Positions 14,894-22,372 of a DNA stretch of 25,180 bases are shown here, one piece after another (position 1 is the stretch's first letter; the number at the start of each line of letters is the position of its first letter). The notes under the pieces were generated by a model. That model saw only the letters and a list, made by a program, of their open reading frames with translations, was not told the DNA's origin and did no database searches. A program made the translations under genes and the position numbers. This DNA is from Candidatus Hecatellales archaeon (GTDB lineage Archaea > Thermoproteota > Bathyarchaeia > Hecatellales > Hecatellaceae). The DNA lies in assembly GCA_003662485.1 (NCBI GenBank), contig QMYD01000002.1:1-25180 (forward strand), in the 5' to 3' direction.

Positions 14894-14918
14894 AGGAGTT
14901 TGGGAAGATAATTTTTGC

Positions 14919-14995
14919 GGGCCGGTCGTCTAGCTGGTTAGGATCTCCGCCTGACGCGCGGAGGGTCGCAGGTTCGAGTCCTGCCCGGCCCACCA
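14919..14995 (+). tRNA. tRNA-Val (anticodon GAC)
   Basis: A complete cloverleaf can be drawn. The acceptor GGGCCGG (14919-14925) pairs with CCGGCCC (14985-14991). The D arm is GTCT/GGAT with AGCTGGTTA as loop. The anticodon stem TCCGC/GCGGA closes the loop CTGACGC, anticodon GAC (14953-14955). The variable region is GGGTC, and the T arm GCAGG/CCTGC has loop TTCGAGT. The discriminator is A (14992), and CCA is encoded (14993-14995). There is no intron. It reads GUC and GUU codons. Confidence 0.95.
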
Positions 14996-15084
14996 AAAAT
15001 CCCGGTTTAGCCTCACCATCCAATTAGAAGAGGGGCTTCGAATTTTGTACTAACTGAATCTTTGTCTATTGTGCTGGGTCGTAT

Positions 15085-15096
15085 CCTTTTATTTAG
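15085..15096 (+). promoter_or_regulatory. TATA-like element that decides the glycosyltransferase start
   Basis: CCTTTTATTTAG is centred near 15091, 28 bases before ATG 15119. That is the geometry of a leaderless archaeal mRNA. A transcript from here would begin after the upstream TTG at 15062 and so could not use it. Confidence 0.45.
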
Positions 15097-15118
15097 CCTG
15101 TGGTTTGCTATGTTTGGT

Positions 15119-16501
15119 ATGGGTAGGCTTCGAGGCTGGGCTTTCTACTGTAGTGTTTCGGTGTTAACTTTAGCCGTTGTCTTCTTCATTCTGAATTTCA
15201 GCGTGGTCTGTGGGGGCCTGCTCGACCAGAATATGGGCTATGTTAGCGATGATGTATGGTATGTTTGTTCGGCTAGGAATATGTTGAGGGAGTTCTGGGG
15301 CCTCCAACCCCACGCCTTCAAGAATGGGGAAGCCTATGCTACCATACTCGTTCGAGACCTGGAAGGCTATGATAGGGTTTTGGAGGCTTTGAAGGCTTCA
15401 GGTGAACCCTACGAGGTTTTGAAGGACGACTATGAGAAGGCTTTGATGGGGGGTTGGGGGAAGGCCTTCGCCGTGCTGGCTTCAGAGGAAGCCCTCCACA
15501 GGGTTGAGGAGGCTGGAGGGAAAGTTTACATTGGATACCCCTACCCGGATAGCCCAGGCATCATGAGCTACCTGAACCTAGAGCATCCACCACTCGTGAA
15601 GTATGTTTTAGCCTTAACCATGCTGGTAGATGATAGGCCTCTAGCCTGGAGGATTCCAAGCCTCCTCCTCGGCTCAGCCATCCTCATCCTAGCCTATCTT
15701 GCGGCTAGGAAGCTCTTCGGGGAGCTTGGAGGCCTGGCTGCAGCAGCCTTCATCTTCACGGAGCAGACGGTTAGGGCAATGAGTATGGTAGCTATGCTCG
15801 ACATATACCTCTCCTTCTTCACTCTTCTCGCCTTATGCTTCGCCTTGGAGGGGAGGGGGCTCGCCTCAGCCTTAACCATAGGCCTTGCAGGCTCAGTCAA
15901 ACTTCCAGGCTTCTTCACTCTTCTAGGCCTCCTAACCTCGCTGGCTGGAAGGAGGAGGCTGAAGCTTCTACCATTAGCCGTGGGCATCCCTGTCCTCGTC
16001 TATTTCGCCCTCTCCCTCCCAGTCATCCAGTATCTTGGAGGCTTCAAGGCGTGGGTTGAAGAGCTTCTCGGAGCACTCAGATGGCATGTTACGCCTAGGC
16101 CTGGGGGGCCTCCAGCCACCGACCCCCTCGGCCTCCTCTTCGGGTTTAACGCTTTCCCCTTAAGCTTCAGCCCGCCTGTGGCTGCCGCCCCCAACTTCCT
16201 GCTGAACCCTATGGTTATTCCTCTAACTTTCCTGCTGGCACCCCTAGCCCTAAAAGGGGTGTTAAGGGGGGTTGGGACAGCTCTAGCCTGGTTCTGGTCC
16301 ACCTACCTTGGCTACGTAGCCGTATACCTAGCTGGAAACACTACCCTATACAGCTTCTACGCCGTGCAGTTTACGCCCCTAGCAGCCGTTCTAGGAGGAG
16401 GCCTCATATACCTGATAAATAATCCTGAAAAGTTTTTTGAGGCTGTAAAAATTTACGGGGAGGCTTTAAGGCTTAGGCGTAGGGTTCAGGTTGGAGGCTG
16501 A
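15119..16501 (+). CDS. Membrane GT-C glycosyltransferase, GT39/PMT-like
   Basis: Likely transfers a sugar from a polyprenyl-phosphate carrier on the outer membrane face. Features (numbered from a possible TTG at 15062, 479 residues): a first membrane span after GRLRGW (about 26-46), the external acidic pair YVSDDVWYV (DD at 63-64), EHPPLVKY (174-181) and SMVAMLDIYLSFFTLL, all GT39 hallmarks, plus further membrane spans. I favour ATG 15119, about 460 residues. That start leaves one span before the DD loop, and a TATA-like box fits it; the TTG would add another hydrophobic stretch and misplace the loop. Residues 85-160 are an extra soluble segment. The 3' end overlaps ilvB by 16 bases, tail to tail. 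Donor and target are unknown. Confidence 0.75.
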   Translation: MGRLRGWAFYCSVSVLTLAVVFFILNFSVVCGGLLDQNMGYVSDDVWYVCSARNMLREFWGLQPHAFKNGEAYATILVRDLEGYDRVLEALKASGEPYEVLKDDYEKALMGGWGKAFAVLASEEALHRVEEAGGKVYIGYPYPDSPGIMSYLNLEHPPLVKYVLALTMLVDDRPLAWRIPSLLLGSAILILAYLAARKLFGELGGLAAAAFIFTEQTVRAMSMVAMLDIYLSFFTLLALCFALEGRGLASALTIGLAGSVKLPGFFTLLGLLTSLAGRRRLKLLPLAVGIPVLVYFALSLPVIQYLGGFKAWVEELLGALRWHVTPRPGGPPATDPLGLLFGFNAFPLSFSPPVAAAPNFLLNPMVIPLTFLLAPLALKGVLRGVGTALAWFWSTYLGYVAVYLAGNTTLYSFYAVQFTPLAAVLGGGLIYLINNPEKFFEAVKIYGEALRLRRRVQVGG

Positions 16502-18168
16502 ATGGCTGTTTTCACGAGGCTTTTAGGCAGGTTTATGGGGTAAACGTTTTCCTCCGGTGAGACGGGTACGTCGATGACGGTGGCTACATCGCTTTTCAAG
16601 GCCTCCTTGAAGGCTTTGCGAAACTCCTGGTAGCTTTCCACTCGTAGGCCCTGCGCTCCATAGGCTTCAGCCAGTCTGACGAAGTCTGGGGTTAGGCCTA
16701 GGTGAACCTGCGAATACCTCCCAGCGTAGAGGTGCCTCTGCCATTGGGCCACCATCCCCAAAACCCTATTATCCAAGATGACGACGATCACAGGGATCTT
16801 CTCCTTAACCGAGGTTGCAAGCTCCCTCTCGTTCATGAGGAAGCTTCCATCCCCAGCGATGTCTACGACGGGTACGTCGGGCTGGGCTACCTTTGCGCCT
16901 AGGGCGGCTGGAAAGCCGAAGCCCATGGTTCCAAGCCCACCGGAGGAGAGGAAGGTTCTCGGATGGTAGACGGGGAGGTATAGGGCAGCCCACATCTGGT
17001 TTTGCCCTACCTCGGTTACGATGATCCCCCGCTTAGGCATGAGTTCTCTAATTTCCTTCATGAGCTTTGGGGGTTTGAGGTAGCCCTTCCTTTCAGGCCC
17101 TAAGGGTAGCCTAGCCCTCCTCCTAAGCTTTTCCAAGTGTTTAAGCCATTCCTCTGTTTTCCTCGGTTTAACTCTCCCCTTCACATGGCTTAGGAGGGCT
17201 CTAAGCGTCTTCTTAGCGTCTCCTATCAAGGGTATGGTGGCCTGCACATTCTTGTCTATTTCAGCCACATCAATGTCGGCGTGAATGAGCTTCACATCCT
17301 TTCTTAGGCTCATGTCTGGGGTGATGGTTCTGTCTGAGAAGCGGAAGCCCACGGCGAGGATGGTGTCGGCTTCGGTTAGGGCCTGGTTGGCGTAGGGCAT
17401 TCCATGCATTCCTAGGAGGCCGAGGTATAGGGGGTGATCTTCGGGGAAGCATCCCTTCGCCATGAGGGCTATGGCTAGTGGAGCCCTCAACTCCTCGACG
17501 AGGCTTCTAAGCTCAGCTGAGGCTTCAGCTGCAATTACGCCTCCCCCAGCTAGGATAAGCGGCTTCTCCGCTTGGAGGAGGAGTTCAGCAGCCTCCTTCA
17601 CAGCGGCTTCGGGAGGCCTGTCCGGGAAGTGCCAGCGTGGATAATCAGTCCTCTCAGGGATTTTCACGTCGCCCTCTCCAACCTGAACATCTCTGGGGAA
17701 GTCTATGAGGACTGGACCCTTCCTCGGCGTTTCCGCAATTCTGAAGGCTGCCTTAACCATTGGTGGAACCTCCTCAGGCTTCTTCGGCTGGAAGTTATGC
17801 TTGGTTATGGAGGCGGTTATCCCTATGATGTCTGCCTCCTGGAAGGCGTCCCTACCAATCATGCTGGTGGGTATCTGGCCTGTAACCGCTACGAGGGGGC
17901 TTGAATCCATGTAGGCAGTGGCTATCCCCGTGACGAGGTTGGTGGCTCCAGGCCCGGAGGTAGCCATACACACGCCCACCCTGCCGCTGGCCCTAGCGTA
18001 ACCATCAGCCATGTGGGCTGCAGCCTGCTCATGCCTAGCTAGCACATGCCTAATGGGCGAATTCAGCAGCTCATCGTAGACGGGCATAATGGCTCCACCA
18101 GGAATTCCGAAAATTACTTCCACCTTCTCGGATTGGAGGGTTTTCAGGAGGGCTCTAGCACCACTCAT
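16486..18168 (-). CDS. ilvB: Acetolactate synthase, large (catalytic) subunit
   Basis: TPP-dependent condensation of two pyruvates (or pyruvate with 2-oxobutyrate), the first common step of branched-chain amino acid synthesis. Numbered from the TTG at 18177: catalytic Glu50 in ARHEQAAAHMADGYARASG, the central FAD-binding-like domain, and the TPP motif GDGSF (452-456) to N470. Also SSGGLGTMGFGFPAALGAK. Length is about 560, normal. ATG 18168 (MSGARALLKTL) is better than TTG 18177: a GGTGGAAGGA SD ends about 9 bases before it. A TTTTATAA element lies near 18240-18248. No regulatory subunit ilvN or ilvC is adjacent, since the next gene is convergent. Other TPP enzymes such as glyoxylate carboligase are less likely. 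Confidence 0.9.
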   Translation of the reverse strand: MSGARALLKTLQSEKVEVIFGIPGGAIMPVYDELLNSPIRHVLARHEQAAAHMADGYARASGRVGVCMATSGPGATNLVTGIATAYMDSSPLVAVTGQIPTSMIGRDAFQEADIIGITASITKHNFQPKKPEEVPPMVKAAFRIAETPRKGPVLIDFPRDVQVGEGDVKIPERTDYPRWHFPDRPPEAAVKEAAELLLQAEKPLILAGGGVIAAEASAELRSLVEELRAPLAIALMAKGCFPEDHPLYLGLLGMHGMPYANQALTEADTILAVGFRFSDRTITPDMSLRKDVKLIHADIDVAEIDKNVQATIPLIGDAKKTLRALLSHVKGRVKPRKTEEWLKHLEKLRRRARLPLGPERKGYLKPPKLMKEIRELMPKRGIIVTEVGQNQMWAALYLPVYHPRTFLSSGGLGTMGFGFPAALGAKVAQPDVPVVDIAGDGSFLMNERELATSVKEKIPVIVVILDNRVLGMVAQWQRHLYAGRYSQVHLGLTPDFVRLAEAYGAQGLRVESYQEFRKAFKEALKSDVATVIDVPVSPEENVYPINLPKSLVKTAIQPPT

Positions 18169-18318
18169 CCTAGGCAAATCCTTCCACCAAGCCTCAACCA
18201 GTTTTCAAACGCCAGCCAGATAAAGGCGAAACTAAACCTTATAAAATTTAGCCTTTCTAAGCCTTTAAAGCCTCAAATCTCCTTAACAGTATTGAGCAGC
18301 CTGGCTTGGTGTTTAGGT

Positions 18319-18576
18319 TTGAGCGGGGAAATTGTTGAGGTTGGAAGGGTTACCCACTACTTCTCGAGGATTGGGGTGGCTGTGGTGGAGTTGAAGGCTC
18401 CCCTAAAGATTGGAGACCGCATCCTCATTCGGGGGGCTACCACCAACCTTGAGCAAACCGTGGAGTCCATGCAGATAGAGCATAAACCCGTGGAGGAGGC
18501 TGGACCAGGCCAATCCATAGGCTTGAAGGTGAAGGACAGGGTTAGAGAGAAGGATATCGTCTACAAGCTGGTTTAG
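18319..18576 (+). CDS. EF-Tu domain 2-like small protein
   Basis: An 85-residue beta-barrel protein resembling domain 2 of translation GTPases on its own: GEIVEVGRVTHYFSRIGVAVV, LKIGDRILIRGATTNLEQTV, VESMQIEHKPVEEAGPGQSI and a final VREKDIVYKLV. Archaeal genomes often carry such a protein, labelled translation elongation factor-like; its role is not established. There is no GTPase domain. The start is placed at TTG 18319, right before SGEIVEVG. The frame extends further upstream, but that part looks non-coding and overlaps the ilvB promoter region. A CTTTAAAG element at about 18262-18269 is suitably placed. Confidence 0.72.
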   Translation: MSGEIVEVGRVTHYFSRIGVAVVELKAPLKIGDRILIRGATTNLEQTVESMQIEHKPVEEAGPGQSIGLKVKDRVREKDIVYKLV

Positions 18577-18585
18577 AGATAAGAC

Positions 18586-18595
18586 ATAAATATTT
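18586..18595 (+). promoter_or_regulatory. Possible TATA box of the zinc-ribbon gene
   Basis: ATAAATATTT lies 32-41 bases before ATG 18627, giving a very short leader that would still include the GAGGGG SD at 18619-18624. Confidence 0.4.
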
Positions 18596-18626
18596 CGTGC
18601 TATTGCCCACTTTTAGGCGAGGGGCA

Positions 18627-18806
18627 ATGGGAGAATGCCAGCTCTGCGGAAAGAAAGGTGAAAACCTAAGCCTCCTCCAAGCCAATCATAAAGAGCTTGG
18701 AGCCATCATGGTATGCCAGGACTGCTGGAGGAAACTTTACGAGGATAATGCCATGGTCTGCGGCCTATCCGGAGGCTCAGGTGGAAGCTGCCCCACCTGC
18801 GGTTAA
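18627..18806 (+). CDS. Small zinc-ribbon protein, function unknown
   Basis: A 59-residue protein with seven cysteines: C4-x2-C7 (ECQLCGKKG), C30-x2-C33 (MVCQDCWRKLY), C45, and C55-x2-C58 at the C-terminus (SCPTCG). The first two pairs form a classic treble-clef or ribbon zinc site. The last pair plus C45 may form a second site after a Gly/Ser-rich linker, GLSGGSGGSCP. ATG start with SD GAGGGG 2 bases before it (rather close). An in-frame TTG upstream (18597) is less likely given the SD and the TATA element. I do not recognise a named family; a nucleic-acid or protein-adaptor role is only a guess. Confidence 0.72.
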   Translation: MGECQLCGKKGENLSLLQANHKELGAIMVCQDCWRKLYEDNAMVCGLSGGSGGSCPTCG

Positions 18807-18818
18807 ACCCCTCACTCT

Positions 18819-18841
18819 TTATTCATCTTTCTTCTTTTTTT
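18819..18841 (+). terminator. T-rich terminator after the zinc-ribbon gene
   Basis: A pyrimidine-rich run with repeated T-tracts (TTTATT, CTTTCTTC, then seven T) begins 13 bases after the stop codon, and a second T-run follows at about 18848-18853. This is the clearest intrinsic-type archaeal termination signal in the window. Confidence 0.6.
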
Positions 18842-18868
18842 AGATGATTTTTTATGTAGGGAAGGGGA

Positions 18869-21241
18869 TTAGCTGAAAAATTTGAGTAGGCCCTCCTTCT
18901 TCGCTGGCAGGCCCTCCATTAGGTGGTTTTTGGTTATTCCGAAGATTTGGAGGATGCGGAGGGCTGCGGGGACCACCTGGTTTTCCACGTAGTAGTCTAG
19001 GTCTACGTCGGCTGGGCTGGCGGTTAGGCTTGGCTCAGCCCTCTGGTAGAGCTTCCCCGCCCCCTTAACGATGACATAGCCCACCTTATCCCCGTAGGTT
19101 AGCTTCCAACCCTTAGCCATAAGCCTCTTAGCTGCCTCCACGTGGGGCGCCCTAACCTCATAATCCTCAATAGGCTTGGTAATAGTCTTCCAGATGGTTA
19201 CATCCTCCATGCTGAATCTTCCAGCCTTAAAATCCCTAATCCACTGGCGCACGTATTCTACGGCTTTTCCCGGATCGCCCTCCCTAAGCACAATCTCTAT
19301 AACCTTCTCCTGAACCTGTTTAGCTGCTTCACACCAGTCGCCTCTTGCCACTTCTAAGCCTACGATTTCCACCCTACCATCTGGGAGGAGGCCTGCATAG
19401 CGCTTCTTAGCTTCAGTAAAGAGGATACGCTCGTAGATGGCGTCCGGCTTAATCTCTAAGCCCACCCGCTTCTCCACCTCAGCCTCAAACCTCTCCACCT
19501 TTTCAGGCTCATAGGCGAGGAAAACGCTGTCTGTGTCGCCGTAGATAACCTTTAAGCCTAGTTTTTCCGCTATGGCGAGGGCTTCGGAAATGGTTTTTCT
19601 ACCCCAAGCTGCCACGGCCTCAGCTACCTCAGCTTTAAACCATCGAGCACCCCTCCAGCCGCTATACCCGTAAACAGCGTTGGTTATCACCTTCACAGAC
19701 CTCTGCCTCGCATCCAAAATGCGGTATAGGGCTTGGCTGGGCTTCAGCCCCTTCATCCTCTGCCTTATCTGCCTCCTAGCCCTCATAAGCTCCTCCAAAA
19801 CCATCTTGTAGAAGCCTGGAGGCTTCTTCCTAAACCTGTGGCCTACCTCCGGGGCTACGTAAACTCCTTCCTCCGGCTCGGGTTCACCCTCAGGCAGGTA
19901 GGTGTCCGGCGAAAGGTTATACTTCACCATGAGGCTTGGATACATGGAGGTGAAGTCGAAGACTGCTACCTTCTCGTGGATTCCAGCCTTAGGCTCTAGG
20001 ACCATACCCCCCTTATACGGGTAGTAGGGCTGCTCCACCCTTTTTGGGGCGAGCTCCCCAAGCCTCCAAGCCTCCCTTATAAGGTACCAGTCCACCCTGA
20101 AGCCTACGGCAGCCGCTCCAACCTGGTCTACGGGCATACCTATCAAGTGTGAAAGCTGGTAGGCGAAGTCTAGGATGGCCTCAGCCACCCCCATAATGAC
20201 TTCAGCCCTACGCAGGCATAGGGCTTGAAGCTTCTCCCTCCCCTCCTCAGTCTTCCAAAGCCTCCCCGCCTCCACTGCGTCTACCTCTATGGGCTCCTCA
20301 AACTTTACGCCGAGGAAGGAGGCAACATTGGCTAGGGTTTTCAGCTTAACTTCAGGCATGTCCTCAGCGAAGTCTAGCAGGTCTATGTTAGCCCTCCCAA
20401 CCACGGAGAAGTGGCCGTAGAGGCTTTGATGGGGATGCTGACCCATCCTGTCCATTCTAAACCTAACTCCAAGCTTTTCCGCCCTCTGGGTTAGGTAGGG
20501 GTAATCCTGCCTGTTGGAGCCATAGCCCACCACCACATCAGGGTCGTAAGCCTCCACATACCTGGAAAACTCTTCTAGGAGGCCTTTATCATCCCCCTTC
20601 TCTGAGGCGGCGAAAACCTTTCTTTCACCCTGGCTAGTTACGGCTGCAATGGCGAGAACTGGGTCTCTAAGCGGGCTGGGCGAGCCTATTTCGCTACTGT
20701 AGATGGGGGTGAAGGCTAAAACCCTAAGCTTGGGGGTTTCTAAGGCTTCAACCGCCCTAGGCCTCTCCTTCGCTAGGTAGCAGGCTTCCACCCTAACGCC
20801 TCCAGGAGGCTTCACCTCCTCAGCTTCAACCTCATTCCAGCCGCAGGGCTTAACATCCAAGCTTAAAAGGTACTGGGAGGAAGCCCTTAAATCGTCGTGG
20901 AAAACCTCTCCAACCCAGCCCTCCCTCGGAAGCTTTTTGGCGAGGGTTTCAAAGGCTTCCTGCCCCTTAGCCTCCACCCTTAAAACCTTTAAAGGCTTGC
21001 CGAAAAGCTTCTTCTCCTCAACCTCCACGGTGGAGAAGGCTTGGCGGAGCGTAGGGTTTGAGTTAAGAGATTTAACAGCTTCTTCAGCCTCAATTTTTGG
21101 AGCCACGTAGAGGGAGGGGTTAAACCCCCTGTCGAGGATTAGGATTCTCCTACCCTTCCTGTCCACGCCCCAAAGCCTTATCTCTGAGGTTTCACCAGCA
21201 GGCTCCTGGCTTATGTCGAGCAGCCAAAACCTAACCTTCAA
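18869..21241 (-). CDS. polB: Family B DNA polymerase with degenerate exonuclease site
   Basis: 790 residues, normal. Polymerase site intact: YKGG (409-412), motif A DFTSMYPSL (429-437), motif B RQRSVKVITNAVYGYSGW (512-529), motif C YGDTDS (567-572), KKRYAGLL (612-619). The proofreading domain keeps its fold but not its acids. Exo I, normally FDIEVY, reads FTPIYS (177-182), losing both D and E. Exo II keeps D246 (YGSNRQDYPYL). Exo III, normally Y-x3-D, reads LCLRR (341-345). So it should synthesise DNA without proofreading. The archaeal PolB2 group, as I recall it, has a damaged polymerase site instead, so this differs. The start is TTG 21241, weak SD. Downstream of cobA and rimI, no functional link evident. 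Confidence 0.93.
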   Translation of the reverse strand: MKVRFWLLDISQEPAGETSEIRLWGVDRKGRRILILDRGFNPSLYVAPKIEAEEAVKSLNSNPTLRQAFSTVEVEEKKLFGKPLKVLRVEAKGQEAFETLAKKLPREGWVGEVFHDDLRASSQYLLSLDVKPCGWNEVEAEEVKPPGGVRVEACYLAKERPRAVEALETPKLRVLAFTPIYSSEIGSPSPLRDPVLAIAAVTSQGERKVFAASEKGDDKGLLEEFSRYVEAYDPDVVVGYGSNRQDYPYLTQRAEKLGVRFRMDRMGQHPHQSLYGHFSVVGRANIDLLDFAEDMPEVKLKTLANVASFLGVKFEEPIEVDAVEAGRLWKTEEGREKLQALCLRRAEVIMGVAEAILDFAYQLSHLIGMPVDQVGAAAVGFRVDWYLIREAWRLGELAPKRVEQPYYPYKGGMVLEPKAGIHEKVAVFDFTSMYPSLMVKYNLSPDTYLPEGEPEPEEGVYVAPEVGHRFRKKPPGFYKMVLEELMRARRQIRQRMKGLKPSQALYRILDARQRSVKVITNAVYGYSGWRGARWFKAEVAEAVAAWGRKTISEALAIAEKLGLKVIYGDTDSVFLAYEPEKVERFEAEVEKRVGLEIKPDAIYERILFTEAKKRYAGLLPDGRVEIVGLEVARGDWCEAAKQVQEKVIEIVLREGDPGKAVEYVRQWIRDFKAGRFSMEDVTIWKTITKPIEDYEVRAPHVEAAKRLMAKGWKLTYGDKVGYVIVKGAGKLYQRAEPSLTASPADVDLDYYVENQVVPAALRILQIFGITKNHLMEGLPAKKEGLLKFFS

Positions 21242-21291
21242 CCCTTCATCCCAAAAAGGATATTTCGGTGGGAGGCTAAAAGGAGTTTCCC

Positions 21292-21804
21292 TTAATACTG
21301 GATACCCTTTCGGGCCACCATCTCCTTCGGATACTTTACCTCAACTACCTCGCTTACAATATCAGCCTTCTCTATAAACTCCTTTGGCGCATAGCGTCCA
21401 GTAAGCACTACATTGGTTTGCTTGGGCACTCTTTCAAGGAAGCCTAAAACCTCCTCCACGCTTAGCAGGCCCCAGGCCACAGCCAAGTTTACCTCGTCTA
21501 GGATTAGCAGGAAGGGCTTCTTCTTCCTCACAAGTTCCTCCGCCCTCTTCAAAGCCTTCTTAGCCAGTTCAACATCCTCCCTCTTCGGGTTTCCAGGCTT
21601 AATGAAGCCCCTACCTCCAAACTGGTAAATTTCGTATTCGGGCTTCAGCCTCCTACGCACCTTATACTCGCCAATATTCTTCCTCCCCTTCATAAACTGG
21701 ATTATCACAACCTTGAGGCCGTGGCCCACCGCCCTCAAAGCCAAGCCGAGGGCGCTGGTCGTCTTACCTGCACCCGTACCCGTATAAAGGTATATTATTC
21801 CCAT
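21292..21804 (-). CDS. cobA: Corrinoid (cobalamin) adenosyltransferase, CobA/BtuR type
   Basis: Attaches the 5'-deoxyadenosyl group from ATP to cob(I)alamin. The P-loop is YTGTGAGKTTSALGLALRAVGHG (residues 7-29, read in pieces), close to the family's TGDGKGKTTAALG. Then VVIIQFMKGRKNIGEY, LILDEVNLAVAWGLL and VVLTGRYAPKEFIEKADIVSEV, all diagnostic. 170 residues, normal. ATG start with a weak SD, 37 bases after rimI. The Lys usually present at the fourth P-loop position is Ala here; GKTT is kept, so ATP binding is expected. Other cobalamin genes are not nearby, so it may serve salvage or methyltransferase corrinoids. Confidence 0.9.
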   Translation of the reverse strand: MGIIYLYTGTGAGKTTSALGLALRAVGHGLKVVIIQFMKGRKNIGEYKVRRRLKPEYEIYQFGGRGFIKPGNPKREDVELAKKALKRAEELVRKKKPFLLILDEVNLAVAWGLLSVEEVLGFLERVPKQTNVVLTGRYAPKEFIEKADIVSEVVEVKYPKEMVARKGIQY

Positions 21805-21841
21805 CGCTTAGCACCCGGGGAAACCTTCCAGGCCTCCCCAT

Positions 21842-22303
21842 TTAAACTTGATGGTTGGTTAGGTTTAAAACCATGGTTTGGGCGTCTTCGCCATCCTCGT
21901 AGTAGGAGGGGATGCGGCTGGAGGGTTTGAAGCCTAGTGAATGGTAGAGGGCTATGGCGGCTTGGTTGCTAACCCTAACCTCGAGGGTAAGCCTCTTAAA
22001 GCCTCCATCCCTAAGCCTCCTAATCAGGGTTTTCAGCAGGGTTTTCGCCACTCCAAGCCTGCGATAGCTGGGGTGAACGGCTATGGAGGTGAGGTGGGCT
22101 AGCCCCCCAGGCCTGGCAACCGCTGAAACATATCCAACGGGAACTCCTGAAACCTCAGCCACAAGGAAGTATTCGGGGCTAAGCCTTGAAAGGGCGAGGA
22201 TAAGGCTGGGGGGATAGGGATTCTTAAAGGAAGCCCTCTCTATCCTTGCGAGTTCGGCTAGGTCCTCCCTCCTGAAGCCCCTAACCTTCAAGCCTCGAAG
22301 CAA
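21842..22303 (-). CDS. rimI: N-terminal protein acetyltransferase, RimI/NAA10-like
   Basis: A GNAT enzyme that acetylates protein N-termini using acetyl-CoA. 153 residues. Motif order: REDLAELARIERASFKNPYP, FLVAEVSGVPVGYVSAV, then LTSIAVHPSYRRLGVAKTLL, the acetyl-CoA pyrophosphate loop with RRLGVA. Then LEVRVSNQAAIALYHSLGF and YYEDGEDAQTMVL, typical of the archaeal Ard1/RimI group with broad specificity. TTG 22303 is the long start. TTG 22291 (MKVRGFRREDL) would look more like relatives. It is divergent from pelota across about 40-70 bases, heading the rimI-cobA-polB run. Confidence 0.87.
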   Translation of the reverse strand: MLRGLKVRGFRREDLAELARIERASFKNPYPPSLILALSRLSPEYFLVAEVSGVPVGYVSAVARPGGLAHLTSIAVHPSYRRLGVAKTLLKTLIRRLRDGGFKRLTLEVRVSNQAAIALYHSLGFKPSSRIPSYYEDGEDAQTMVLNLTNHQV

Positions 22304-22319
22304 AGCCTCAAAAATATCC

Positions 22320-22326
22320 TTTTATG
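22320..22326 (+). promoter_or_regulatory. TATA-like element in the rimI/pelota divergent spacer
   Basis: CCTTTTATG predicts a transcript starting near 22348 on the plus strand. That is after the upstream TTG codons at 22343 and 22346, and about 25 bases before the TTG at 22373 favoured for pelota. On the minus strand the same stretch reads CATAAAAGGATATTTTT and could serve rimI. Confidence 0.4.
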
Positions 22327-22372
22327 AGCCGCCCCTTAACCTTTGTTGAGAAAGGGAAGGGAAGAAAGGGGC

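Noticed and set aside
18046..18318. Upstream extension of the EF-Tu domain 2-like frame
   Set aside because: It runs antisense into the ilvB start and promoter region, and the conserved barrel begins only at about 18319.
18869..21241. PolB as part of a casposon or other mobile element
   Set aside because: No Cas1, terminal repeats or target duplication, and the length and polymerase motifs match a cellular PolB.
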